In this document: piece by piece, positions 25,266-36,244 of the stretch
Position numbering within the stretch: the first letter of the stretch is position 1
How the letters are laid out: every line of letters starts with the position of its first letter
The notes under the pieces: model-generated
Told to the model about the DNA's origin: nothing
Database searches by the model: none
Seen by the model: only the letters and a program-made list of their open reading frames with translations
Origin: Salvia splendens
Lineage: Eukaryota; Streptophyta; Magnoliopsida; Lamiales; Lamiaceae
Direction: 5' to 3'
Assembly: GCF_004379255.2 (NCBI RefSeq)
Contig: NC_056040.1
Coordinates: 3,018,257-3,082,256, forward strand
Length of the DNA: 64,000 bases
Made by a program: the position numbers and the translations under genes

Positions 25266-26029
25266 TTTTTTTTGTCACATACTCACATGTTGGTTGAGAC
25301 GAATTTTGCGTTGGATGAAAAACATATACACCTATATAAATAAAGAACTTTTGCACTAGTTTTTCATATAGTACTAATTCACTACAAAAAAAAATTGTTA
25401 AGAAGATCTTTTAATACAATTACTATACTAAGAATGCTTCAAAAAATGTCTTATTGTTGGTGTCGCAACTAAAATTAGATAACGCAAATAGAATCATCCT
25501 AAAAAAATAAAAGATTAAGTTAATTTATCTTTAATTTAGAGACGCTTTCTTTTGCATCCTAAATTATTACTATTTTAAAAAAAATTTCAAACGTAAGTGA
25601 TTGTGTCTCAATTTTCATGTCTAGATAAGTTCTTTTGTAGTGATTAACAAACAATCCTTATTCATTTTTCATTTTGATCCACTTTATGCAAGAATGGAGC
25701 CTATTAAACAAACAGTAGACCAGACTGAGTACATCCAAAGTGAATAATCAATTATGTAATATTCAATTCATTAATTTTTTACTCATTCTTAATTTAATAA
25801 ATTAAGAATGCGCATTCTTTATATTAGTATCACAATTTATTAAATTCGATTTATTTAATGTACTTTGGAATCTAAAAAATCAACGACAACTTGTATATAT
25901 TTGATGTCATGTTTTATCAACCAACTATACATTTAATGCATAATATTAAATTATTATTACTAAATTACCGATTCAATATTAATAGTACATAATACTATAA
26001 TTTTAAAATTATTAATTACTATACTGAAT
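25266..26029. other. AT-rich intergenic stretch
   Basis: No gene, tandem repeat or terminal repeat that I can support. It separates segment B from the second copy of segment A. Confidence 0.6.
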
Positions 26030-26216
26030 TACAGATTCAACTCTAGCTCTAAGTCAACTGAAATCTTATTTTTCGAAAAAAAAAACCCATTATACTACTC
26101 CATTCAAGTATCAAAGCCATTTGAGAAAGTAAGAAGGAAATTTGCCTTTAATTTTATAGTACATCCTAGTATTATGGAGGCATTATAAGCACTCTTTAGT
26201 TATCGGGTAAAATAAT

Positions 26217-26442
26217 AATTACTCACTCTCTCTCGTCATATGAGTCCTATTTGATTTGAGCACGAGTTTTAAGAAATGTAAAGAAAAGGGGTTGAGTAAG
26301 TTAGCGAAATATGAATTGTACTTATATATATTAATTTTAAAATAAAATGTGAGTGAAATAAGTTGGTGGGATGTTGGGCCTACTTACCATTTGTGGTAAA
26401 AGTGAAATATGACTCTTATTGTGGAACAGATGGATTATTTTT
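26217..26442. mobile_element. Degenerate Stowaway-like MITE inserted in segment A'
   Basis: Starts TACTCACTCTCTCTCGTCAT and ends near CAGATGGATTA, with internal arms (ATGAGTCCTATTTGATTT against AAATATGACTCTTAT) that pair imperfectly. It is missing from the homologous position in segment A (between AATAATTAG and TTTTTTACTTTGG near 24590-24620), which supports a discrete insertion. The ends are eroded, so borders are approximate. Confidence 0.65.
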
Positions 26443-26510
26443 TACTTTGGTTGAGAAAATGCAGTATGAGGAAATACACATAACACAATGTCGTGTATAT
26501 TTTTGATAGT

Positions 26511-27084
26511 TGTTGAAAACGTGTGAAATATGAAAGGCTTCAAGCTTTTCACATTCAAGTCCTTTGGCCTTTCATGTAATGTAACCTCCATTGGGTTTAT
26601 GGTGTCCCTTAATGCCAAGACTTTTGAAGTGGTCTCTCATATCCTATAAATAGGTGGGTTTGAGAGATGAGAAACATACCAACAAAAATCATTCTCTCTC
26701 CTCTCTCCTCTCTTCTCTCTTCTCTCTTCTCTCTTCTCTCTTCTCTCTAGCTCTATACATCATAGTGTGCATATAGGAGCATTGCATAGCTCGATTCTCG
26801 AAACTCCATCAAGTTCGCCGGTGCCTAGCGGGGGGTTTGAGGTGCTTCTAAATGCTAGGAGGGAGTCGTTTTATCTTTGGGGGCAGTACGTCATTCCGTG
26901 AGCACTAGCCGGGGCGTAATTTGTCTTGCGAAAAGAGGGCTTCCCTCGACTCGACTTATTGTTGGTTTGTTTTATTATTTCCGTTGTAATTTCCATTCCA
27001 CTTTTGTTGTTATCTTCTTTCGATTGTAATAGTTAGAGTACCGCTTGTACACGGCTTGAGAATTTTATCTCATTATTTCTAACA
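26511..27084 (+). repeat. Copia 5' LTR
   Basis: Begins TGTTGAAAAC and ends TTTCTAACA (TG...CA). A TATA-like CCTATAAATAGG lies at about 26643. A CT-rich run of repeated TCTCTT units at about 26693-26750 is longer than in the 3' LTR, which explains much of the length difference (574 against 529 bp). Confidence 0.92.
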
Positions 27085-27357
27085 ATCGCAAGACAAATTA
27101 GTGTACTCTTCTAAGACAGGATTATATGAATCGAAGTTGGAGGAAACATGAAATTCAAAGCTGGAATAAAGCAACAAACGGTCGCAATGTCGATACGCTA
27201 TGGAGTGGTTAATTCCTTGAGATCTATTCTCTTGAGAATGGTGTTTATCGTTTGTCATTTGACAAGCAAAACCAATTTAGACTTGGTAGAAGTAATTGAG
27301 ATGCATGAGTTGTTGAATATATCAATGCACTTATAGTTTAATATAATTGTCTACTTA

Positions 27358-30300
27358 TTGATGGAGACAATATTGTGCAAATTATTTGAACGTGTTGTTA
27401 TAAACAACAAAAATCACGAGGTGGTCGCAATGGTCTCCAACGTGAACCATGGTAACAATCCAAACGAATGGTTTGTTGATACGGGTGACACGTGTCATGT
27501 GTGCTCGGAGAGAAGCGTTTTTTCTACTTACAAATCTGTTGGAGGTAGAAAAGTACGCATGGGAAACCTAGCCTCTTCTGAGGTGGTTGGTGTGGGTAAT
27601 GTGTTCATAAAATTAGGATCTGGAAAGGTTCTTACCCTCAAGGATGTGCTGCATGTCCCAGACATCCGAAATAATTTGGTGTCAGGCTCACTTCTAGTAA
27701 ATCATGGATTTTCACTAGAATTTGAGTTCGAAAAGGTTATATTGACCAAGAATGGAAAATTCATAGGTGAAGGTCACCCAGTGAATGGGCTTTTTGAGCT
27801 GAATGTTACGGTCATTCACCGTGGAAACGGAATAAGCAATAAGGAAGATGACACATCCTCTTATTTGCTTGAGTGCTCTGATTTATGGCATAAAAGATTG
27901 GGAAATGTAAATCTAGATACTATAAAAAGATTAGTAAATCTTAATTTACTAAAAGTAGATAAGTTTAACTCACAAGAAAGATGTGAGGTGTGTGTTGAAG
28001 CTAAAATGGCTAAGCTGTCATTCCATTCGGTAGAGCGAAGCATAAAACCTCTTGAGTTGGTCCCTACAGACGTATGTGATTTGAAGTTTATGCAAACAAG
28101 AGGTGGGAAAAAGTATTTCATCACGTTTATAGATGATTGCACAAGGTATTGTTACCTTTACTTATTAAGAAGTAAAGATGAGGCAATTGAAGCGTTTAAA
28201 GACTTCAAAAATGAAGTCGAAAATCAACTTAATTGTCGAATTAAGTGTGTTAGAAGTGATAGAGGTGGTGAGTATGTAGCGCTGTTTGCAAAATTATGCC
28301 ATGCAAGTGGTATAATTCACCAAACCACAGCTCCATATTCTCCCCAATCGAATGGTGGTGCTGAACGTAAAAATCGAACACTTAAAGAGATGATGAATGC
28401 TTTGTTGATTAATTCAGGTTTATCCCAGAACATGTGGGAGGGGGCTGTGTTAACGATGAATTATATCTTGAACAAGATTCCACTAAAAATAGGAATGTGA
28501 CTCCCTATGAGTTGTGGAAAGGCAAGAAACCTTAAAATTCATACCTCAAAATGTGAGGGTGCTTAGCGAAGGTAGAAGTGCCACCTCCGAAATGAGTTGC
28601 AATAGGCCCTAAAACAATCGATTGTATCTTTATGGGTCATGCACTTAATAGTAGTGCCTATCGTTTCCTAGTCCATATGTCAGTTGTGCCTGGCGTGACA
28701 GAAAGAACAACAATTGAGTCAAGAAATATTATATTCTTTGAGAATGTTTACCCTTGCAAGAGGCAGGAGGATTGTTCTAGTGAAAGAATGATGGATGAAT
28801 CTACTAGTTTTAATCCTCGAAAAAGGACGAGGTCAAGTCCTGAGGATGTAGAACCAAGACATGGTAATAGAGTTAAAGTTGCCAAGAAATTTGGTCCCGA
28901 TTTCATAACTTTTATGTTAGATGACGAACCAAAGTCAGTGGAGGAAGCGTTGTCTGGCCCTGATGCGCCATTCTGGCTAGAAGCGATCAATAGTGAAATT
29001 GAATCAATTATGAGAAATAACACATGAGTGTTAGTTGACTTGTTAGAAGACTATAAGACCTTAGGGTGCAAGTGGGATCCTGAGAAGAAAATATAAAACT
29101 GATGGTACTATTGAAAAGTATAAAGCTCGTCTAGCTGTGAAAGGCTTTAAGCAGCAAGAAGGATATGACTTCTTCGACACATATTCACCCGTTACGAATC
29201 ACTTCTATCCGGGTGCTTCTTGCAATTGCTGCTTTGCACAATCTTGAGATTCACCAAATGGATGTGAAAAATGCCTTTTTGAATGGTGAATTGGAGGAAG
29301 AAATTTATATGGAGCAACCTGAAGGGTTTGTAGTACCTGGCCAAGAAAGGAATGTATGCAAGCTAGTAAGGTCCCTATATGGATTAAAACAAGCGTCTTT
29401 GCAATGACACTTGGAGTTTGACAATGTGATGTTGTCCAATGGATTCACTATCAATGAGTGTGATAAGTGTGTTTACATTAAGAACACATATAATGGTTTT
29501 GTTATTGTGTGTCTTTATGTTGATGATATGCTGATAATTGACAGCAATAGTGCCTTTATTAACGAGACAAAAACCATGTTGCAAAGAAATTTTGATATGA
29601 AAGATATGGGTTTAGCTGATGTGATTCTCGGAATCAAGATTAAAAGGAATCATGAGGGAATTGCTTTGACACAATCTCATTACATTGAGAAAGTGCTTAA
29701 GAAGTTTCACTCGTTTGATTGTGAGCCAGCTAAGACTTCATTGGAACTCAACGTGCATTTGAGTAAGCACACAGGTGAGCCTGTAGCTCAAGAAGAATAT
29801 GCAAGAATCATAGGGAGTTTGATGTTTATCACAAACTGCACCGGACCAGATCTTGCGTGTATGGTGAATAAGCTGAGCCGATTTACGAGCAACCCAAGCA
29901 AAGAACATTGGAAAGCTCTGCGTAGGGTTTTGAGATACTTGAAGTATACTCTTAACTTGAGCTGCAGTACACAAACTATCCCCAAGTACTTGAAGGGTAT
30001 TGTGATGCAAATTGGATCTCTGATTCAAAAGACTCGTTTTTGACGAGTGGGTATGTGTTCGCTGTGAGGGGCGGAGCTGTTTCTTGGAAGTCAACGAAAC
30101 TGACGTGTATAGCTCGATCCACCATGGAATCCGAGTTTATCGCTTTAGACAAAGCAGGGGAAGAAACCGAGTGGCTTAGAAACTTTCTAGAAGATATTTC
30201 ATGTTGGAAGAAGCTGGTGTCGACAGTAGTGATACACTGTGATAGCCAAGCGGCTATATGGAGAGCACATAGTGGCTTATACAATGGTAAGTCTCGACAT

Positions 30301-30480
30301 ATTCGCCGACGACATAATACCGTAAGACAATTGATCACAAGTTGTGTTATTGCAGTGGACTATGTAAGGTCAATGGATAACTTAGCGGATCCGTTAACGA
30401 AAGGTTTAAACAGTGATCAAATGCATAAATTGCTAAAAGGAATTAGACTGAAAACCACATCTTACAAGATGATTATAGTG
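27358..30480 (+). pseudogene. Copia pol remnant (protease, integrase, RT, RNase H)
   Basis: Four frames hold successive domains. 27358-28500: aspartic protease [12 protein letters not shown], a GAG-pre-integrase LWHKRLGN, and an integrase core with its acidic residues in PTDVCD, SDRGGEY and AERKNRT. 28632-29027: the linker before RT. 29165-30043: the RT start with VKNAFLNGELEEEIYMEQ and the catalytic box YVDDM at about 29517. 30040-30480: RNase H with [19 protein letters not shown] and ending near [12 protein letters not shown]. The breaks between frames are stops and frameshifts, for example a TGA just after KQASLQ near 29406. The catalytic motifs survive but no continuous polyprotein remains. 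Confidence 0.9.
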
Positions 30481-30789
30481 GTAACCCAACCATACGATTG
30501 GAGATCCCATGGGCTTGGTTCAATGGGAAAACGAAGCTATATGAATCTAGTTGTAAATAATATTGTGTCAATATTATTGTCTCGGTATACACCAAGGAGG
30601 AATGGTTCAAGGCATCACGTCCACCAGGCCGCCGGTATGCCCGATAGTGTTGACTATGGAAAGTTCAAAGCCCCAAACTACTATTCCAAATGCAATATTG
30701 TTTCTCGAGAATTGAGCAAAAAGTCTGCATGCATGCATACATGTCTTGTGTTGGTTTGAGCTCGCAGTGCTCTAACCAATGTGGGAGAT

Positions 30790-31318
30790 TATTGAAAACG
30801 TGTGAAATATGAAAGGCTTCAAGCTTTTCACATTCAAGTCCTTTGGCCTTTCATGTAATGTAACCTCCATTTGGTTTATGGTGTCCCTTAATGCAAAAAC
30901 TTTTGAAGTGGTCTCTCCTATCCTATAAATAGGTGGGTTTGAGAGATGAGAAACATACCAACAAAAACCATTCTCTCTTCTCTCTAGCTCTCTACATCAT
31001 AGTGTGCATATATGAGCATTACATAGCTCGATTCTCGGAACTCCACCAAATTCGCTTGTGCCTAGCAGGTTTGAGGTGCTTCTACACGCTAGGAGAAAGT
31101 CGTTTTTATCTTTGGGGGCAATATGTCATTCCGTGAGCACTAGCCGATGAGTAATTTGTCTTGTGGAAGAGGGCTTCCCTCGACTTGACTTATTGTTGGT
31201 TTGTTTTATTATTTCCATTGTAATTTTCATTCCACTTTTGTTGTTATCTTCTTTCGATTGTAACAATTAGAGTACCGCCTGTACACGGCTTGAGAATTTT
31301 ATCCCATTATTTCTAACA
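30790..31318 (+). repeat. Copia 3' LTR
   Basis: Begins TATTGAAAAC, where the 5' LTR has TGTTGAAAAC, and ends TTTCTAACA. It shares the TATA-like CCTATAAATAGG and the ACACGGCTTGAGAATTTTAT end block. It has a shorter CT run and many point differences from the 5' LTR. Confidence 0.92.
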
Positions 31319-31789
31319 AATATTCGTTAAAAGGCTTTTGCAATTAACTTTTTTTGTATCTATTTAGAAGACTTATCTGCTAAGCATAATAATACAAGCT
31401 ATACAAATCATGGGTTATTTCCATTTTCGTGCATTTTATAAAAATATTAAATTTTTTCTCTTCTTTTTCTTCACACTATCCTTTCACAAGTTATTACGAC
31501 AGTATTTACACAATCAATCTACAAAAGATATACCAATAATATATTTTAAAAATATTACTCCCAATACATACATGTACATTTACCGAGCTTAAATTAATAA
31601 TAATGTTACATACTTCTTGACCCTTTTATTTTACATCTATTTGTTGTTTTAACATTTTGTTCTCTCTTTCTCAAATCAATTTGTTTTGCCACCTTCCATT
31701 GTAGTATTTGCTTAGTACTCCTAAAGATGATTTCTGACAATTTTTTTTAAAAAAAAACAGACGATTTTAGATTTCTTAAAAGACAGTCC

Positions 31790-32010
31790 TCGATAAAAAC
31801 CAAATTTACACAATTGAAACTCCGACATATATTACACTATTAAACCTATTTACAAGACATAAATCTGATTATTCGAATTTAAAGAATAATACTAATAAGT
31901 CTAATCCAAAATTATCGAATTTTTAATGAATTTATCGGAGAAGGACAATAATACAATAAAATTTAATCCAAACACATTAATTTCGTGCATGTTCATATCG
32001 AATTTTTCGT
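31790..32010. repeat. Segment C: diverged copy of 18800-19050
   Basis: Shares TTTACAAGA, ATAAATC, GAATTTTTAATGA or GAATTTCTAATGA, and AATCCAAAC then TTAATTTCGTG in order with 18800-19050. Together with segments A and B it shows that this intergenic region is built from duplicated non-coding blocks. Confidence 0.6.
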
Positions 32011-32221
32011 GTCAAAAATAATTTAGAATAAATTAATAAATGCTCATTCCGTTTCACTCTAAGTGACATATTTTTCATTTTTGGATGTCCCAATCTAATT
32101 GCTAAAATGTTTACTAAATATTATTATCTCTATACTTTATTCTATCTTCACTTAATTCACAAAACAAAATTGCATAAAATATCGTGCAAATTTATTAATG
32201 CTCTACTTATAATGGGACTAA

Positions 32222-33175
32222 AAGCATCCGCAGCGGTGGCGAAAGACGCCACCGCCGTCCGCGCCGTTGGCAAGGCGCAGGACCGCCGCCGCTGCAGCCG
32301 CGCCGCTGGCATGGCGCTGCTCGATGTATCGAGCACGTCCGTGCCAGCGAACGCACACGTGGCACGCTCCCATTCGTCAACGGCATAGCCGTTGTGTTTA
32401 AACTTTTTTTATTTTTTTTTTAAAAATCGGTATTTAATTATAAATAATGCTAAAAAATAAAAAAAAATATTTTCCAAATCCCAAAAATATGACCGTTTTT
32501 TTCCCGTTTTTTCTGAATTTTTTTGATTTTTTTTTATTTTTTTTTTCCCCAAAATCATCTATAAATACACACATTCATCATCCATTTATCACATCAAATC
32601 ATCTCTCATTCATCTCTCATTGTGAAGACGTTCGTGAAGACGCTCCACAACGTTCGTGAAGACGATGGTATCTCGCCGATGGTATCTACCCAAGATGGTA
32701 TCTACCGGAAGCTCAACAGCGAGGTCTCCCCTACGCCGAGGCGAGCATACGACGGTTGGCCAGAGGATCGAGACAAGACACACAATGCGCGATACTCGAA
32801 TCCACAATCAACTACAAGAAGACCTAATCAACCACATGTGGGCGAAATTCGGCAACGAGTAGTGTCATTTTTAATTTTTAGGATTTTAATTATGTAATTT
32901 TTAATTTTTAGGATTTTAATTATGTAATTTTTAATTTTTAGGATTTTAATTATGCAATGTTTAATTTTATTTGTCATTTGTAATATTTATTGTGGGTTTT
33001 AAATGAATTTTAATATTATGGAAATGTTTTTGTGTAATTGAATTTTATATTAATTGTGCTCGTCCTTGCGGAAGAGCACAGTTGTGGGTGTTGTGCTCTT
33101 GCCAAAGAGCAGGCATGAATAGTACCGCCCGGGCCCACAACCGTGCCGCTGGCAAGAGCACGGTTGTGGATGCTC
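32222..33175 (+). mobile_element. Non-autonomous PIF/Harbinger deletion derivative
   Basis: 954 bp with ends AAGCATCCGCAG and CGGTTGTGGATGCTC, flanked by a TAA target duplication (32219-32221 and 33176-33178). Its left part matches, in reverse orientation, the transposase-proximal end of the element at 33757-35728. Its right part matches the other end and the last codons of the transposase (HNQLQEDLI then MWAKFGN). The body of the transposase is missing. The junction at about 32622-32720 is a patchwork of short repeats (GTGAAGACG three times, GATGGTATCT three times). Immobile without a transposase in trans. Confidence 0.88.
32867..32954. repeat. 30-bp tandem repeat, about three copies, inside the Harbinger derivative
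   Basis: The unit GGATTTTAATTATGTAATTT plus TTAATTTTTA is repeated nearly perfectly about three times just after the transposase-derived stop codon. The larger Harbinger element has a related AT-rich stretch at about 33975-34030 but a less regular array. Confidence 0.85.
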
Positions 33176-33234
33176 TAATGGGTTACATGGAGTATTTGAA
33201 GATTTGAAATATTATTTCTTATGATTAAATATGT

Positions 33235-33700
33235 ACTCCATCCGGTTCACCGCAAGTGATTGATATTTCTCTCTTAGTTGTTAAATTACAAGTGATTGAT
33301 TTACATTTTTAGCTAAAAATAAAATATCTAGTTTCTTTTACTTTATTATATCTCATACTTTGCTCTCTCCTCCTACTTTAATAAATACTAGTACTATCAT
33401 TTTCTTAAATTTCATATCCGAAAGAAAACAATCACATGCGATGGGACGAATGAAAAGTACTACTCCTCCATTTCATACTAGTGGAGACATTTCTTTCCGA
33501 ATAGAGATTAAGAAAAGGGTGTATAATATTTAAATAAAAATATAACAAAGTGGAAGAGTGGAAAAAAATATACTACTAGAAAATAAAGTAAGAGTGAGAA
33601 AATATGTTACATTATACTAATAAAATGACTCAATTATTATAGAATAACCCAAAATGAAAAAATTGGCTCTACTATTATGGAGATATTATATTTGGTTTGT
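33235..33700. mobile_element. Two adjacent degenerate Stowaway MITEs
   Basis: The first runs from TACTCCATCCGGTTCACCGC (about 33235) to ATGGGACGAATGAAAAGTA (about 33461). The second runs from TACTCCTCCATTTCATACTA (about 33462) to CTACTATTATGGAGATATTA (about 33690). The inverted ends are worn but typical of the family, and the second is related to the outer element at 58850-59262. Borders are approximate. Confidence 0.65.
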
Positions 33701-33756
33701 GTGATTAAATTTCACAACATTATTTTAGATGATAATATAGTAATACGGGAGCATTA

Positions 33757-35728
33757 GAGCATCCACAACCGTGCTCTTGCCAGCGGCACGGTTGTGGGCC
33801 CGGCCCTACTTTTTCTGCCTACTCTCTGGCAAGAGCACAACACCCACAGCTGTGCTCTTCCGCAAGGACGAGCACAATTAATTTAAAATTCAATTAAACA
33901 ATAACATTTCAATAATACTAAAATTCATTAAAAAAACCTAAATAATATTACAAATGACAAATAAAATAAAAACGACATAATTAAAATCCTAAAAAATTAA
34001 AAATTACATAATTAAAATACTAAAAATTAAAAAAACCACTACGCGTTGCCGAATTTCGCCCACATGTGTTTGATTAGGTCTTCTTGTAGTTGATTGTGGA
34101 TTCGGGTATCGCGCATTGTGTGCCTTGTCTCGATTCTTTGGCCGACCGTCGTATGCTCGCCTCGGCGTGGGGGAGACCTAGTTGTTGAGCTTCCGGCTTC
34201 GTCCTCGTCGTAGAAGCTAGCCGCCCTCGGCCCTTCGTCGGCTATAATCATGTTGTGTAAGATAATACACGTAAACATGATGTCGGCGATATTATTCACG
34301 TACCATAGCCGAGCCGGGGACTTCACAATGTTGAATCGGGCTTGAAGGACCCCCGAAAGCTCTTTCGACATCTTTCCGTGCGGACTCTTGACGCTGCGCA
34401 AAAAGAACCCGTCTCGGGTCGTGCGGGTTGTTGAACGTCTTCACGAAAGTCGACCACCTTGGGTAGATACCATCGGCGAGATAGTAACCCATGTGGTAGC
34501 TATTTCCGTTGATGGTGAAGTCGATCGCCGGTGCTACACCATTCATCACATCAGTGAAGAGTGGTGAAAAATATAGTACATTCAATTCATTGTTGGATCC
34601 AACAACGCCGAAATATGCATGCCAAATCCATAGGCGGTAGTCGGCGACCGCCTCAAGGATAAGCGTTGGGCCGCCGCCTTTGTGACCGCTCAAGTGTTGC
34701 CCCCTCCAAGCAGTCGGGCAATTCTTCCACCTCCAATGCATGCAGTCAATGCTGCCAAGCATTCCGGGAAACCCATGGACTGATTCGTGAAGACGAAGCA
34801 ACCGTTGGCAATCATCGGTGGTGGGTGCCCGAAGGAATTCATCCCCGAAAGCTGAACGAACGCCCTCGCAAAAATTCTTTAGACAAAGGATTCCGGTGGA
34901 CTCACCGATATGCAAATACTCGTCGAAGATGTCGGTCGTTTGCCCAGTAGCAAGTTGTCTGATGGCACACGTACACTTCTGCAACGGCGTGATACTTTGT
35001 CGGCCGGCTGCATCTGGACCTGTTTGGAAGAATTCAACACGTGCGGACAATGTGTTGACAATTCGCATGAACAAGCGCTTTGACATGCGAAAACGGCGCC
35101 TGAAGTAATCTGCCGGAAACCGCGGCTGGTCGGCAATGTAGTCGGCAACGAGCCTTTTGTGGGCTCCCTCCCGGTCACGATGAATGTAGCGCCGATTTTA
35201 TCTGGTTCTTTGAGGAGGAGGAGCGGGGGTATTCGCCGCGACATATGCTTCGTAAGCGGCACGATGTTGTTCGTAGTATTCTTGTTCTTCGCGTTCCGCT
35301 TCCGCCATAATATGGGTGGTGAAATCCATTTGAGGTTTTGAATGAGGGATGAAAGTGTTGATAGTTTGTATGAAAATTAAGAACGAGAGATGAATGGGGG
35401 ATGAATTGATGTGATAAATGGATGATGAATGTGTGTATTTATAGATGATTTTGGGGGAAAAAATAAAAAAAATCAAAAAAATTCAGAAAAAACGGGAAAA
35501 ACGGCCATATTTTTGGGATTAGGAAAATTTTTTTTAATCATTTTATATAATTTAAAAATGATTTTTAAAATTAAAAAAAAATAATTCAAAGGCCGCTATG
35601 TCGTTGGCCAATCATAAGCCGCCATGTCGCCTGCTCGCTGGCACGGCGCGAGCGCAGCGGCGGCGGTCCTCGTCCTCGCCGCTGGCACGGACGGCGGCCT
35701 TCACTCCCACCACCGTTGTGGATGCTCT
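33757..35728 (-). mobile_element. PIF/Harbinger DNA transposon with damaged transposase
   Basis: Terminal inverted repeats GAGCATCCACAACCGTG (left) and its partner ending CGTTGTGGATGCTC (right) are flanked by a TTA target duplication (33754-33756 and 35729-35731), typical of PIF/Harbinger. It carries a transposase on the minus strand but no second Myb/SANT-type ORF, which complete PIF/Harbinger elements usually have. It is the probable parent family of the derivative at 32222. Confidence 0.9.
34039..35329 (-). pseudogene. PIF/Harbinger (HARBI1-like) transposase pseudogene
   Basis: Translation begins MDFTTHIMAEAEREEQEYYE near 35329 and hits an in-frame stop at 35198-35200. It resumes in the same frame through HKRLVADYIADQPRF and MSKRLFMRIVNTL. 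DDE-type catalytic positions are visible: D in GMLGSIDCMHWRW, D in YYLADGIYPRW and E in KDVERAFG. Just after that glutamate an extra G in a run (about 34353) shifts the frame. The C-terminus continues in another frame with LQARFNIVKSPARLWYVNN and IMFTCIILHNMI, ending at 34039. One nonsense codon plus one frameshift are enough to inactivate it, but the three catalytic residues are still there, so it died recently. Confidence 0.9.
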
Positions 35729-35739
35729 TAGGGCTCATA

Positions 35740-36244
35740 CTTAATTAGAGTGCTAACGTACATCCAATCACGTGTTACCACGTGGCACGAAAAATGCAAT
35801 ATTGTATACCTAAAAATGCAATATACATTGGCACTTTAAAATTAGTTAGCATATTAAAATAATCTTAAAATTTAATATTGTAAATATTCATATTTAAAAA
35901 ACCTTAGATAAACACGTGGCACAAATATGCACTTGCTACACCGTCACTCAGACGATCACAGCCTTCCCGTGGCGCGTAGCCTTTTATATCTCTCTCTATA
36001 TAATTTCTCTCTCTTAACTTACGTTTTAAAAATCTCTCTCTCTGTTAATTGAATTCACAGCCATTCAACCATATAAACTCCCACAATTGCTAATCCCCAC
36101 ACTTTCCGCCATTTCAACCAACCATCTCCTCCCTCATACTTCAAAATTTTCAGCCATTTCGTAGTGATATTTTATGTGATAGTGTTTATTCCGTAATTAA
36201 GCATTCATTGAAGGTGAATTTTTCTGAGAATTTGAACGGAGAAG
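35740..36244 (+). promoter_or_regulatory. Promoter and 5' UTR of the DUF1645 gene with three CACGTG boxes
   Basis: G-box/ABRE cores CACGTG occur at 35769-35774, 35779-35784 and 35913-35918; the last two are CACGTGGC, a strong ABA-response type. A TATA-like TCTATATAATT lies near 35995, followed by CT-rich pyrimidine patches (TCTCTCTC), then a leader of about 200 bp to the ATG at 36245. G-boxes of this type bind bZIP (ABF) and bHLH factors (known). Their use here is inference. Confidence 0.6.

Larger units (their letters stand above)
26511..31318 (+). mobile_element. Decayed Ty1/copia LTR retrotransposon
   Basis: Two LTRs (26511-27084 and 30790-31318) flank a broken pol in the copia order protease-integrase-RT-RNase H. 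Only about 270 bp separate the 5' LTR from the protease-bearing frame, so most of gag is missing, and I see no standard tRNA primer-binding site after the 5' LTR. A polypurine tract (GTGGGAGAT) precedes the 3' LTR. The LTRs differ by many substitutions and indels, so this is an old, inactive copy. The flanks (ATAGT and AATAT) do not form a clear target duplication. It is inserted in segment A'. Confidence 0.93.
26030..31490. repeat. Segment A': second copy of segment A, interrupted by two transposons
   Basis: The sequence of 24400-24840 recurs here in three pieces: 26030-26216, about 26440-26510 and 31319-31490. The first gap holds a Stowaway-like element and the second the copia element. Divergence from segment A is substantial, so the duplication is old. 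Confidence 0.7.
32041..33193. mobile_element. Degenerate Stowaway-like MITE split by a Harbinger derivative
   Basis: The left end TGCTCATTCCGTTTCACTCTAAGTG and the right end GGTTACATGGAGTA look like worn Stowaway ends (C-rich left, GGAGTA right). The Harbinger-derived element at 32222-33175 sits inside the right part. End similarity is weak, so this call is tentative. Confidence 0.45.

Noticed and set aside
26506..31323. Target-site duplication for the copia element
   Set aside because: The five bases on each side (ATAGT and AATAT) do not match well enough, even against the empty site in segment A.
34666..35108. Plus-strand frames in the Harbinger element
   Set aside because: They are shadows of the minus-strand transposase, which has the recognisable catalytic motifs.
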